This document shows positions 42,471 through 50,322 of a stretch of DNA of 64,000 nt, in pieces; positions within the stretch are counted from its first letter, which is position 1, and every line of letters starts with the position of its first letter. The stretch lies in NCBI GenBank assembly GCA_963761705.1, contig CAVXHK010000003.1, positions 434,001 to 498,000 of the forward strand, in the 5' to 3' direction. The notes below the pieces were generated by a model. It searched no databases, was not told the DNA's origin, and was given only the letters and a program-made list of their open reading frames with translations. The DNA comes from CAVVKW01 sp963761705. GTDB taxonomy: Bacteria; Verrucomicrobiota; Verrucomicrobiia; Chthoniobacterales; JAATET01. Made by a program: the position numbers and the translations under genes.

Positions 42471-43854
42471 TTTTTCGCTGAGCGAACCGGACGACGCCGA
42501 CGCGGACGGAGTGGTTGAGGACGAGGGGCCGCGGGTGTTTTCCGTGGGGGAATTGACGCGCGCGGTGCGCGACGTGCTGGAGGGCGAGATCGGGGAGGTG
42601 TGGGTGCAGGGGGAGGTGTCAAATCACCGCCTGCAGTCTTCGGGGCACCAGTATTTCACGCTGAAGGACGCGAGGAGTCAGGTTTCTTGCGTGCTGTTTG
42701 CGGGGGCCGCGCGGCGGGCGGGTCCGGCGCGGTTGGCGGACGGGGTGGAGGTGCAGGTCTTCGGTGAGCTGACGGTTTACGAAGCGCGGGGGCAATATCA
42801 GCTCGTGGTGCGGCAGGTCCGGGAAGCGGGGGTCGGGGCCTTGCAGGCGAAATTCGAGGCGCTGAAAGCGCGTTTGGCGGCGGAGGGCTTGTTCGACGTG
42901 GAGCGGAAGCGGGAGTTGCCACGGTTTCCGAGGCGGATCGGGGTGGTGACGTCGCCGACGGGCGCGGCGGTGCGGGATTTTCTCAACGTGCTGACTCGGC
43001 GGATGCCGGGGGTCGAGGTGCTGGTGCATCCGGTGCGGGTTCAGGGGAAGGGGGCGGCGGCGGAGATCGCGGCGGCGGTGCGAGATTTTTCCGAGGAGGG
43101 ATTGCTGCCGGAAGTGGATCTGGTGGTGGTGACGCGGGGGGGTGGGAGTTTGGAAGATCTGTGGGAGTTCAACGAGGAGGTGGTGGCGCGGGCGATCGCG
43201 GAGTCGGCGGTCCCGGTGGTGAACGCGGTCGGGCACGAGATCGATTTCACGATCGCAGATTTTGTGGCGGATTTGCGGGCTCCGACGCCGAGCGCGGCGG
43301 CGGAATTAGTCGCGCCGGACGGGGCGGAGCTGCGGCGGGTCGTGGAGGCAGCTGGGGTGAGGCTGCGGCGGGAATTGGGGTCGGCGGTGCGGTTCGCGCG
43401 GACGCGGCTGGATGGCTTGGTGGGCGTTGGGTTGGGTCGGGTGCCGGAGCGGGTGCTCCGGGAACGGCGTCAGGTGGTGGATGGATTGGCCGAGGATCTG
43501 CTGGCATCGGTGAAGGATGGGGTGCACGAGCGGCGGGAGCGGGTGCGATACGCGGGCGAAGTGCTGCGGGCGCGGCGGCCGGACGCAGCGCTGGCCGTTG
43601 TGCGGGAGCGGCTGGGGGAGGTCGGGAAACGACTGCTGGAACTGACTGAGCGCCGGGTTAGGGACGACCGGCGGCGGGTGGAGTCGGCGCGGGGGTTGCT
43701 GGCGGTGCTGAGTCCACGGGCGACCTTGGCGCGCGGGTTCACGATGACGATGGGCGCGGACGGGAAGGTGGTGCGGCGGGCGGCGGGGGTGTCGGCGGGG
43801 GATGAGTTGGTGACGCGGTTCGCGGATGGGGACGTGGGGGTGCGGGTGAGATGA
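42460..43854 (+). CDS. xseA: Exodeoxyribonuclease VII large subunit
   Basis: XseA with XseB degrades single-stranded DNA to oligonucleotides. The 464-residue protein has an N-terminal OB fold (VWVQGEVSNHRLQSSGHQYF) and the catalytic core IGVVTSPTGAAVRDFLNVLT, LVVVTRGGGSLEDLWEFNEE and NAVGHEIDFTIADFVADLRA. A long helical C-terminal part follows. The start lies inside the pssA 3' end. The small subunit gene xseB is not seen downstream. Confidence 0.95.
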   Translation: MQLDFSLSEPDDADADGVVEDEGPRVFSVGELTRAVRDVLEGEIGEVWVQGEVSNHRLQSSGHQYFTLKDARSQVSCVLFAGAARRAGPARLADGVEVQVFGELTVYEARGQYQLVVRQVREAGVGALQAKFEALKARLAAEGLFDVERKRELPRFPRRIGVVTSPTGAAVRDFLNVLTRRMPGVEVLVHPVRVQGKGAAAEIAAAVRDFSEEGLLPEVDLVVVTRGGGSLEDLWEFNEEVVARAIAESAVPVVNAVGHEIDFTIADFVADLRAPTPSAAAELVAPDGAELRRVVEAAGVRLRRELGSAVRFARTRLDGLVGVGLGRVPERVLRERRQVVDGLAEDLLASVKDGVHERRERVRYAGEVLRARRPDAALAVVRERLGEVGKRLLELTERRVRDDRRRVESARGLLAVLSPRATLARGFTMTMGADGKVVRRAAGVSAGDELVTRFADGDVGVRVR

Positions 43855-43945
43855 TTTTTTCCGGAAGAGGTGAAGAATTTCTCGGTCGCGAGCTTTCACG
43901 GAACGGGATTGAGTTCCGAGGGCAGGTCGCGATGGTGGATTCCAA

Positions 43946-44647
43946 ATGAGCGTCCTTCGTCGGATTTTCCATTGGCCTCGGCGGCACGTGGCTTTGTTGG
44001 TCACGTTGGTCACGGTGATGCTGGTGCAGCCGCTGGCTCACGAGATGCGGGCGGCTTGGGGGGCTTACGATGCGCTGGCGTCGGTGATCGCGCTGGCGGT
44101 GTTGCTCTTCGTCTTCGATTCGCGGCGGGAGCGCTTGCTTTCGACTGCGCTGCTGGCTCCGGCGGCGTTGGCGGCGGTTGTGCGTTACTGGGAGGCGGGG
44201 GAAAAGTCCTTTCTGCCGCTGGAATTGATTTTTCACTTCAGCACGCTGGTTTTCTACGGTTACGCGGCGGGGGTGATTTTGCACGGTATCGTCAAGCGGC
44301 GGGGCGTGCGGGCGGATGACGTGATCGGGGCGCTGTGCAGCTATCTGCTGCTGGGGCTGGCTTGGTCGAGCTTGTATCAGGCGATCGAACTGTGGTCGCC
44401 GGGGTCGTTCGTGATCCACTCCGACATGGCGGTGAATCTGACGAGTCGGCACGCGCGGCAGGCGTTGTTCAATTACTTTAGTTTTGTCACGTTGACGACG
44501 CTGGGTTACGGCGACGTGACTCCGGTCAATCACGTGGCGGCGACGTTCGCCTGGCTGGAGGCGACGTTTGGACAGTTTTACATCGCCGTGGTGGTGGCGC
44601 AGGTCGTCGGATTTCGGATGGCACAGGCGGGGCGGACGCGGGGCTGA
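43946..44647 (+). CDS. Potassium channel-type ion channel
   Basis: The 233-residue membrane protein has about six hydrophobic segments. A pore loop with the selectivity filter TTLGYGDVTP lies near residues 184-193, followed by a last helix (YIAVVVAQVVGF). This is the Ion_trans_2 architecture. No cytoplasmic RCK/TrkA-N domain follows, so gating by ligand is not evident. It lies 33 bases before mlaE on the same strand, though functional linkage is uncertain. Confidence 0.88.
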   Translation: MSVLRRIFHWPRRHVALLVTLVTVMLVQPLAHEMRAAWGAYDALASVIALAVLLFVFDSRRERLLSTALLAPAALAAVVRYWEAGEKSFLPLELIFHFSTLVFYGYAAGVILHGIVKRRGVRADDVIGALCSYLLLGLAWSSLYQAIELWSPGSFVIHSDMAVNLTSRHARQALFNYFSFVTLTTLGYGDVTPVNHVAATFAWLEATFGQFYIAVVVAQVVGFRMAQAGRTRG

Positions 44648-44680
44648 TTTTTGGACCGCAGGCAGGGGAGAAGCTGAAGA

Positions 44681-45517
44681 GTGAGCGGGTTTTTTGGGAT
44701 CGGGCTTGTGGAAAAACGGATTCTCCCGCTTATTTCACGCGTGGTGCGATTTCTCGGCAGGCAGGCTCTCGGCGTCGTCGCCGAGTTGGGTGATTACGCT
44801 GTTTTTACCGGGACGTCATTTCGGGCGGCGGTCGGTTCGCGGCGGCTCGGGCGACGGGTCGCGCGGGCGATTTATGAGCAGGGGACGTTGTGTCTGCCGG
44901 TCATTCTGATCGTGGGGACGTTCACGGGTCTGGTCTTGGGGCTGCAGGGGTATTACGTGTTGAACCGCTTCGGTTCGGAAGGATTGCTGGGAGCGCTCGT
45001 CTCACTGAGTCTGGTTCGGGAAATGGCTCCCGTGCTCGCGGCGCTCATGCTGGTCGGGCAAGCCGGGTCGGCTTTGGCTGCTGAGTTGGGTATCCAGCGC
45101 AACACCGAGCAGATCGTCGCGCTCGAGACGATGGGGGCAAGCAGTCATGGGTACCTCGTCGCGCCGCGGTTGCTGGCGTCGCTGGTGACTTTTCCGCTGC
45201 AGACGGCGCTGTTCGTCGGCGTGGGCTTGTGGGGTGGAAGTTTGTCGGGATCGCTGCTTTTGGGGGTGGAGTCAGGGGTTTATTGGTCGTCGGTCGAGCG
45301 GGCGGTCGGAGTGGAAGACGTGCGGGAGTGTTTCATCAAAGCAGCGGCGTTTGGGGTTCTCACGATCAGCGTCTGCGCGTTTCACGGCTTCAACGCTCAC
45401 CGGTGCCGGTCAGCGACGGGGGCGCGGGCGGTGAGTGCTTCGTCGACGCGGGCGGTTGTGCACTCGAGCATTCTCGTGCTGGCGGCGGATTACGCGATTA
45501 CCTCGTTTTTGGTCTGA
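44681..45517 (+). CDS. mlaE: MlaE-type ABC transporter permease
   Basis: Inner-membrane permease of the Mla phospholipid transport system. The 278-residue protein carries the typical segments LVLGLQGYYVLNRFGSE, LSLVREMAPVLAALMLVGQA and AAELGIQRNTEQIVALETMG, with five to six hydrophobic helices. It starts at GTG. The stop overlaps the ATG of the ATPase gene (TGATG). It is the first gene of a compact five-gene operon. Confidence 0.92.
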   Translation: MSGFFGIGLVEKRILPLISRVVRFLGRQALGVVAELGDYAVFTGTSFRAAVGSRRLGRRVARAIYEQGTLCLPVILIVGTFTGLVLGLQGYYVLNRFGSEGLLGALVSLSLVREMAPVLAALMLVGQAGSALAAELGIQRNTEQIVALETMGASSHGYLVAPRLLASLVTFPLQTALFVGVGLWGGSLSGSLLLGVESGVYWSSVERAVGVEDVRECFIKAAAFGVLTISVCAFHGFNAHRCRSATGARAVSASSTRAVVHSSILVLAADYAITSFLV

Positions 45518-46332
45518 TGGGAGCGGAGACGGAAAATGGTGCTCGATTTCTGCGGATAGACGGGCTGCGCAAGAGCTTCGGGGGGCGAGAGGTGCTCAAG
45601 GGCGTGAGCCTCGACGTGCGGCGGGGCAGCCTCTTTAGCGTGATTGGGCCGAGCGGGGCGGGAAAGTCGGTGTTCCTCAAGTGCTTGGCCGGCATCGAGC
45701 GTCCGGACGGCGGCGAGATTTGGTTCGACGGGCGGCAGCTGGGCATCGGGAACGCCGTGACGCGTCGAAATTTCCGCCGGCGGTGCAGTTTTTTGTTCCA
45801 GAGCAACGCGTTGTTCGATTCGCTCACGGCGATGGAAAACGTCGCGCTCCCGCTCGAGCAAACGAGTGACGTGCCGAGGGAAGAGATCCGCGAGCGCAGC
45901 CTCGAAGCGCTGCGGCAGCTCGAACTCGAGGAGCACGCCGACCATTACCCCGGCCAGATTTCCGGCGGCATGCAGAAGCGTCTGGCGCTGGCGCGGGCCA
46001 TCGTCACGCGACCGGAGCTGGTCTTTTTCGATGAGCCGACGGCTGGGCTCGATCCGCTGCGGCGGAACGCCGTGTTTGCGATGATCGCGAAGTATCAGCG
46101 CCAATTTGGCTTCACGGCGCTGGTCGTGACGCACGATCTTGCTGAGGCGCTCATCGCGAGCGACCGGGTTGCCTTGCTCAACGGGGGGCAGATGTGTTTT
46201 GAGGGGACGGCGGCGGAGTTCGACGCGTCCACGCACCCGACGGTCTGCGATTTTCGCGATAGTGCCACCGCACTTGGCAACACCCTTGCTTCCATCCGGC
46301 GGGGCGAAGACACTCCGCCCGAAAACTTATGA
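45517..46332 (+). CDS. mlaF: MlaF-type ABC transporter ATP-binding protein
   Basis: ATPase partner of MlaE. In 271 residues it shows Walker A GPSGAGKS at 44-51, a Q-loop in FLFQSNALFD, the signature ISGGMQKR at 148-155 and Walker B LVFFDEP at 168-174, then the switch His in VVTHDL. The sequence ISGGMQKR is the Mla-type form of the LSGGQ motif. Overlaps with mlaE upstream and mlaD downstream show tight coupling. The start is the ATG overlapping the mlaE stop. Confidence 0.94.
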   Translation: MGAETENGARFLRIDGLRKSFGGREVLKGVSLDVRRGSLFSVIGPSGAGKSVFLKCLAGIERPDGGEIWFDGRQLGIGNAVTRRNFRRRCSFLFQSNALFDSLTAMENVALPLEQTSDVPREEIRERSLEALRQLELEEHADHYPGQISGGMQKRLALARAIVTRPELVFFDEPTAGLDPLRRNAVFAMIAKYQRQFGFTALVVTHDLAEALIASDRVALLNGGQMCFEGTAAEFDASTHPTVCDFRDSATALGNTLASIRRGEDTPPENL

Positions 46333-46817
46333 AACAAACCCGACTCGAAATTCTGGTGGGTTCCTTCGTCCTTCTCGGGATTGTCGCGATCGCCTACCTC
46401 GCGATCAAGATCGGCTCGGGATCGATTCTTGGTGGTGACACCTACGAACTCGAAGCTCGCTTCGCGAACGCCGGCGGGCTGAACAAGGGTAGTAGTGTCC
46501 TCATGGCCGGCGTGACGGTAGGACGCGTCGAGGGCGTCGAGATCGATCCAGCGGATTTCAGCGCCATCGCCACGATGCGCGTGCGCACGGCTCTCCAGCT
46601 GCCGACGGACACGATGGCGTCGATCAAGACGACCGGTCTCATCGGCGACAAATACGTCGCGCTCGCTCCCGGCGCCGACGAGACCTACCTCGAATCCGGC
46701 AATCGCATCATCATGACCGAGTCGTCCGTCGATCTCGAAGGACTCATCAGCAAAATGGCTTTCGGCAGCGTGGAGTCCGAAAGCGCCTCGGCGGACGAAC
46801 CTCTCACCAGCCCATGA
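46329..46817 (+). CDS. mlaD: MlaD-type MCE-domain substrate-binding protein
   Basis: MlaD forms the periplasmic hexameric ring that channels lipids to MlaFE. The 162-residue protein has an N-terminal anchor helix (ILVGSFVLLGIVAIAYLAI) and one MCE domain with ARFANAGGLNKGSSVLMAGV and SIKTTGLIGDKYVAL. Length suits single-MCE MlaD. It overlaps both neighbours by four bases. Confidence 0.94.
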   Translation: MKQTRLEILVGSFVLLGIVAIAYLAIKIGSGSILGGDTYELEARFANAGGLNKGSSVLMAGVTVGRVEGVEIDPADFSAIATMRVRTALQLPTDTMASIKTTGLIGDKYVALAPGADETYLESGNRIIMTESSVDLEGLISKMAFGSVESESASADEPLTSP

Positions 46818-47395
46818 AAGTTTACTCTCTCCTCTTCGCAACGACGCTCATCCTCGCCCACGCCGGCTCGGTTCTGGCGGCGACCGCCGACGCCGACAAG
46901 CGTCTCCACTCCGCGGTGGACGGTGCTCTCGCCGTCGCGGCGAAGGCCTCCACCCCCGCCGGTCTCGAGCAAAGTTTGCGTCCGGTGCTGAAAAAATACA
47001 TCAGCTTTGAGGCAATGACGCGCCGTGCGGTGGGCCCGGGTTGGCGTCAATTCTCCGGCGGCCAACGGGACGAAGCGACGAATCTCTTCACCACGCTCAT
47101 CATCCGCACTTACAGCGCAAAGCTGACCCCCGGCGAGCAGCCCGACATCACCTACGGAAGTGCGACCGAGCCCGCGGCTGGGCGCGTCGAGGTCCCGACG
47201 GAGCTGAACTACCGCGGCGGCAAATACGGAGTGACTTACCGGCTCGAAAAGATCGGCGATTGGATGATCACCGACGTCGTGATCGAAGGCGTGAGCCTGA
47301 TCGCAAACTACCGCACCCAACTTGACGCTCAGTTTAAAAACGGTGGCGCTGCGGCGGTCATCAGTGCTCTCAACCAATCCGTAGCCAAACCCTGA
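46814..47395 (+). CDS. mlaC: MlaC-type periplasmic phospholipid shuttle
   Basis: MlaC ferries phospholipid between MlaA at the outer membrane and MlaD. The 193-residue protein has a signal peptide ending VLAAT and the family core KYISFEAMTRRAVGPGWRQF, then YRLEKIGDWMITDVVIEGVS. It overlaps mlaD by four bases and its stop touches the mlaA ATG. Confidence 0.92.
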   Translation: MKVYSLLFATTLILAHAGSVLAATADADKRLHSAVDGALAVAAKASTPAGLEQSLRPVLKKYISFEAMTRRAVGPGWRQFSGGQRDEATNLFTTLIIRTYSAKLTPGEQPDITYGSATEPAAGRVEVPTELNYRGGKYGVTYRLEKIGDWMITDVVIEGVSLIANYRTQLDAQFKNGGAAAVISALNQSVAKP

Positions 47396-48258
47396 TGAAA
47401 ATCCGACCCACCCGCCTCTCGTCACTCTTCGCGCTCAGTTCGCTGGCGCTGTTCAGCGCCTGCTCCACCGCTTCGAAAAAGCCGGCGACGTCGGACGCGG
47501 CCATCGTCGCCGGGGAGGAATGGGAGCTTGGTGACGAAGGCAGTGGGCGCACCGTGGCTTCGAACGCGGAAGAGATCGACGATCTGGCTGCGGAAGACGA
47601 TCTCGACGAATACTCGGCCGCCGTCGTGGCGGATCCGCTCGAGCCGTTGAACCGCGCGACGTTTATGCTCAACGATGGGATCTACACCGTGCTCCTGCGC
47701 CCGATTTCGACGGGCTACGAATACGCGGTTCCCGAGTTCGCTCGGACCGGGGTGACGAACGCGTTCGAGAACGTCAAATTTCCGGTTCGTTTCGTGAACC
47801 ACACGCTGCAGGGCAAGTTTGGCCGGGCGGGTAAGGAGACCGGGAAATTCCTGGTGAACAGCACGCTGGGCGTAGCGGGATTCATGCGCGCGGCGGAACG
47901 GTTTCCGGCCCTGGCTGATCTACCGGCGGCCGACACGGGTCAGACTTTTGCCAAGTGGGGCATCGGTCACGGCCCTTACCTCGTGCTCCCGATTCTCGGG
48001 CCGAGTAGTGTGCGGGACACCGTGGGCTACGCGGGTGATTACGCGTTGAATCCGGTGAACTGGGTGAACTTCATTTACTGCGGCTACGAGTTTTTCTGCC
48101 CGCCGAATTGGACGATTGTCTTCCCTGCCGTGAACACGTTGCAGGCGCTGCCGGGTTCGCTCGCCACGCTCGATGCTGCGACCGAGAACGCGCTCGACCG
48201 CTACATCGCGGCACGCACGGCCTACATCCAGTATCGCGCAGCGGTCGCCGAGCAGTAG
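47395..48258 (+). CDS. mlaA: MlaA (VacJ) outer-membrane lipoprotein
   Basis: MlaA removes misplaced phospholipids from the outer leaflet. The 287-residue protein has a lipoprotein signal with lipobox LFSAC (Cys23) and an acidic linker. The family core includes DPLEPLNRATFMLND, LVNSTLGVAGF, DTGQTFAKWGIGHGPYLVLP and LGPSSVRDTVG. In Enterobacteria mlaA lies apart from mlaFEDCB, whereas here it closes the operon. No STAS-domain mlaB is present. A Cys pair (YCGYEFFC) near residue 230 is unusual. Confidence 0.94.
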   Translation: MKIRPTRLSSLFALSSLALFSACSTASKKPATSDAAIVAGEEWELGDEGSGRTVASNAEEIDDLAAEDDLDEYSAAVVADPLEPLNRATFMLNDGIYTVLLRPISTGYEYAVPEFARTGVTNAFENVKFPVRFVNHTLQGKFGRAGKETGKFLVNSTLGVAGFMRAAERFPALADLPAADTGQTFAKWGIGHGPYLVLPILGPSSVRDTVGYAGDYALNPVNWVNFIYCGYEFFCPPNWTIVFPAVNTLQALPGSLATLDAATENALDRYIAARTAYIQYRAAVAEQ

Positions 48259-48362
48259 GGAGAGTTCATTCCAGCGGCGCTTTCGGGAGGGGTTCCGGAC
48301 GGGTCTTTGCAGGCAGCCGGTATGATGAGCTTCACGGAAGTTTGGCAACGGCCGGTGAACCG

Positions 48363-48794
48363 TCATTCGGCGATCTTGACGCCGAGGGCGGTGAGGGTCG
48401 CGAAAAGGATGCACCAAGGGATCACTCCGATGGCGAGGGCGGCGGTGAGCTTCCACTTGGGAGCGCCGAGGGAAAGCCCGAGGAGGGCGCTGGTTTGGGG
48501 ACCGATGGTGACGGGGGCGATGAGGGCCAACGCCCAGAGGCCGTAGCGATCCCAGATCCGGTAGATGCGACTCGTGCGGTCGGGCGTCGGCGAGACTTTG
48601 AGCTTTCGCATGAGCCAGGCGCGGAGGGGTTCGCCGGCGAGGGCGACAACCAGGCCGCCAGCGGCGTAGCCGATCCAGGCGATGATCGCCGTGGCGACGA
48701 CGGGAAGGCCGAAGGCGACTCCCGCTGGGAGAGCACCGATGAAGTAGAAGAAGCCGAGGGTCCAGACGGCGGCGATGGATCCGAGTAACTGCAT
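48363..48794 (-). CDS. Small multidrug-export-type membrane protein
   Basis: The 143-residue protein has four hydrophobic segments and the sequence ALALIAPVTIGPQTSALLGLSLGAP, matching the Sm_multidrug_ex (COG2426) family. Despite that name, a transport function is not proven. It is convergent with mlaA and separated from it by about 100 bases. Confidence 0.8.
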   Translation of the reverse strand: MQLLGSIAAVWTLGFFYFIGALPAGVAFGLPVVATAIIAWIGYAAGGLVVALAGEPLRAWLMRKLKVSPTPDRTSRIYRIWDRYGLWALALIAPVTIGPQTSALLGLSLGAPKWKLTAALAIGVIPWCILFATLTALGVKIAE

Positions 48795-48965
48795 GGGGGA
48801 AGGCGTAGCAGGGTTTGGGGGGAGTGGGGGTGGGAATTTTGGCCCCCGGGGTGGCGGGGACGCTGGGAGGAGGTCACGGCACCCGCGGTGCGCTTGCCCG
48901 ACCCGGGCTTGGACGAGGGCTTGCCGTGCAAGCTGGGTTCCGAGCCTTCGGCTCAGAGACTTGTC

Positions 48966-49640
48966 TCAATTTACCGGGTTGAAAATCGGGGTGTCGAAGT
49001 GGAAGAGGCGGGTGGCGAGGTCGTTGAGTGCCAAGCGGGCGTCGGTGAAGCCGGCGGAGAGTTCCTCAAAAATCGCGTCCAGCTCGAAGCGACGGGCATC
49101 GCGGTGGTTGGCGGCGGCGTGGAAGCTGGAGCGGCCGAGGCTCTCGTAGAAGGAGAGGTCGGGCGCGCCGCGCTGGGCGCGTTGGTCAATGTTGTCGGCG
49201 AAGACTCCGGCGAAGAAGAGGGCTGAGTTGGCGAGGTGGGCGCGGAGGCGGAACGCCTCGGCGGGGCTGGCCTCACGCAAGGCGAGGAGGAGATCGGATA
49301 GGTAGGGCGCGGGGGTCGCAGCGGTGCCGCGTCCGGTGTGGGAATAGGCTTCCAGCATCGCGGCGATGTAGTCGGCGGCGTCGCGACTGGACACGCTGGT
49401 GTTTTTCAGGACTCTCCGGCAGAGGACGTAGAAGTAGAGGTGTGCGGAGATGCGCAGATTGTCAACGGAATCGAGGATCGCGTCGGCGAGGGCTTCGTGC
49501 TCGAGGACCTCGTCGCGGCTGTCGGCATCGAGGAGGAGATCGGCGAGGGAGACGGCGTCGCGGGGCGAGTGGCTGAGCGAGCGGACAATGAAATCGAAAT
49601 CATCCGCGGTGAACCGGGCACGACAATTGGCGTGAATCAT
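48966..49640 (-). CDS. Protein of unknown function
   Basis: I do not recognise this 224-residue protein. It is largely helical, without signal peptide or membrane segments, and rich in Ala, Asp and Arg (ADDFDFIVRSLSHSPRDAVS, LYFYVLCRRVLKNT). The start ATG is followed by IHANCRARFTADD. An upstream extension of the frame crosses the repeat tract and is not coding. The 171-base gap downstream is G-rich with a hairpin-prone CACCGCGGGTGCCGT (minus strand). Confidence 0.65.
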   Translation of the reverse strand: MIHANCRARFTADDFDFIVRSLSHSPRDAVSLADLLLDADSRDEVLEHEALADAILDSVDNLRISAHLYFYVLCRRVLKNTSVSSRDAADYIAAMLEAYSHTGRGTAATPAPYLSDLLLALREASPAEAFRLRAHLANSALFFAGVFADNIDQRAQRGAPDLSFYESLGRSSFHAAANHRDARRFELDAIFEELSAGFTDARLALNDLATRLFHFDTPIFNPVN

Positions 49641-49674
49641 TCCGGGTCCTATTTTAGAGCACGGAGCGTGCCAG

Positions 49675-49720
49675 CAAAAAGTTTTGAAGTTTTGGAGTTT
49701 TGAGGTTTTGAAGTTCCGGG
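49675..49720. repeat. Octamer tandem tract (AGTTTTGA type) before a second GNAT gene
   Basis: Five units related to AGTTTTGA, the last degenerate (AGTTCCGG), lie just upstream of the acetyltransferase start. The unit and arrangement match 14421-14468. Confidence 0.6.
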
Positions 49721-49733
49721 TAATTGAACGGGA

Positions 49734-50201
49734 GTGAGGATCGTGCGGATGGAGAGGCGGGCGGAGTGGGCGGCTCATTTGGCTTCGTGGCACGGGAAAG
49801 AGTGGGGGCACCTGTACGCCGACTGGGATGCGGGGGCGGCGTTGACTGAGTTTCTGGCGGAGCCGGGCGAGGGGTTGCCGGTGACGTTCGTGGCGTTGGA
49901 GGGCGAGCGGATCGTGGGGTCGGTGAGTGTGGTTTTTGGAGACATGCCCGGAGCACCTGAGGAATGGAATCCTTGGGTGGCGAGTCTGATCGTCGATCGC
50001 GAGGTGCGGGGACGAGGGGTGGGGACGAGGTTGATCGGTTTCGCGGTGACGGCGGCGAAGGAGGCCGGGCACGGGAAGATCTGGTGTCTGACGGAGGAGC
50101 GTCAGAGCTTGTTCGAGCGGGCGGGGTTCGAGCGGGTGGCGGAGGAAGCGATGAACGGATGGTCGGTTTCCGTGATGCGGAGAGATACGAATACAATTTG
50201 A
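49734..50201 (+). CDS. GNAT family N-acetyltransferase
   Basis: The 155-residue protein has the acetyl-CoA loop DREVRGRGVGTRLI near residues 87-100. It is preceded by NPWVASLIV and followed by IWCLTEERQSLFERAGFERV. It resembles acetyltransferases that act on small amines or aminoglycosides, but substrate cannot be told. An in-frame ATG five codons downstream (MERRAEW) is an equally good start. It is convergent with the LpxL-WaaF gene across an inverted-repeat region. Confidence 0.88.
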   Translation: MRIVRMERRAEWAAHLASWHGKEWGHLYADWDAGAALTEFLAEPGEGLPVTFVALEGERIVGSVSVVFGDMPGAPEEWNPWVASLIVDREVRGRGVGTRLIGFAVTAAKEAGHGKIWCLTEERQSLFERAGFERVAEEAMNGWSVSVMRRDTNTI

Positions 50202-50204
50202 ACA

Positions 50205-50305
50205 GAAGGTCGCGAAGAGCGCAGAGGGGTGAAAGCGGGGGCGGCTCCCGCTGACGCGGGTTGCCGACTCATTCTCTGAATTTCTTTGCTACCATTGCGA
50301 CCTTC
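50205..50305. repeat. Inverted repeat GAAGGTCGC...GCGACCTTC between convergent genes
   Basis: A perfect 9-bp inverted repeat (50205-50213 and 50297-50305) encloses a smaller 6-bp hairpin AGCGGG/CCCGCT (50234-50252). It could act as a two-way terminator or be a mobile palindromic repeat. Confidence 0.45.
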
Positions 50306-50322
50306 GGTTCGAAGGTGCATTT

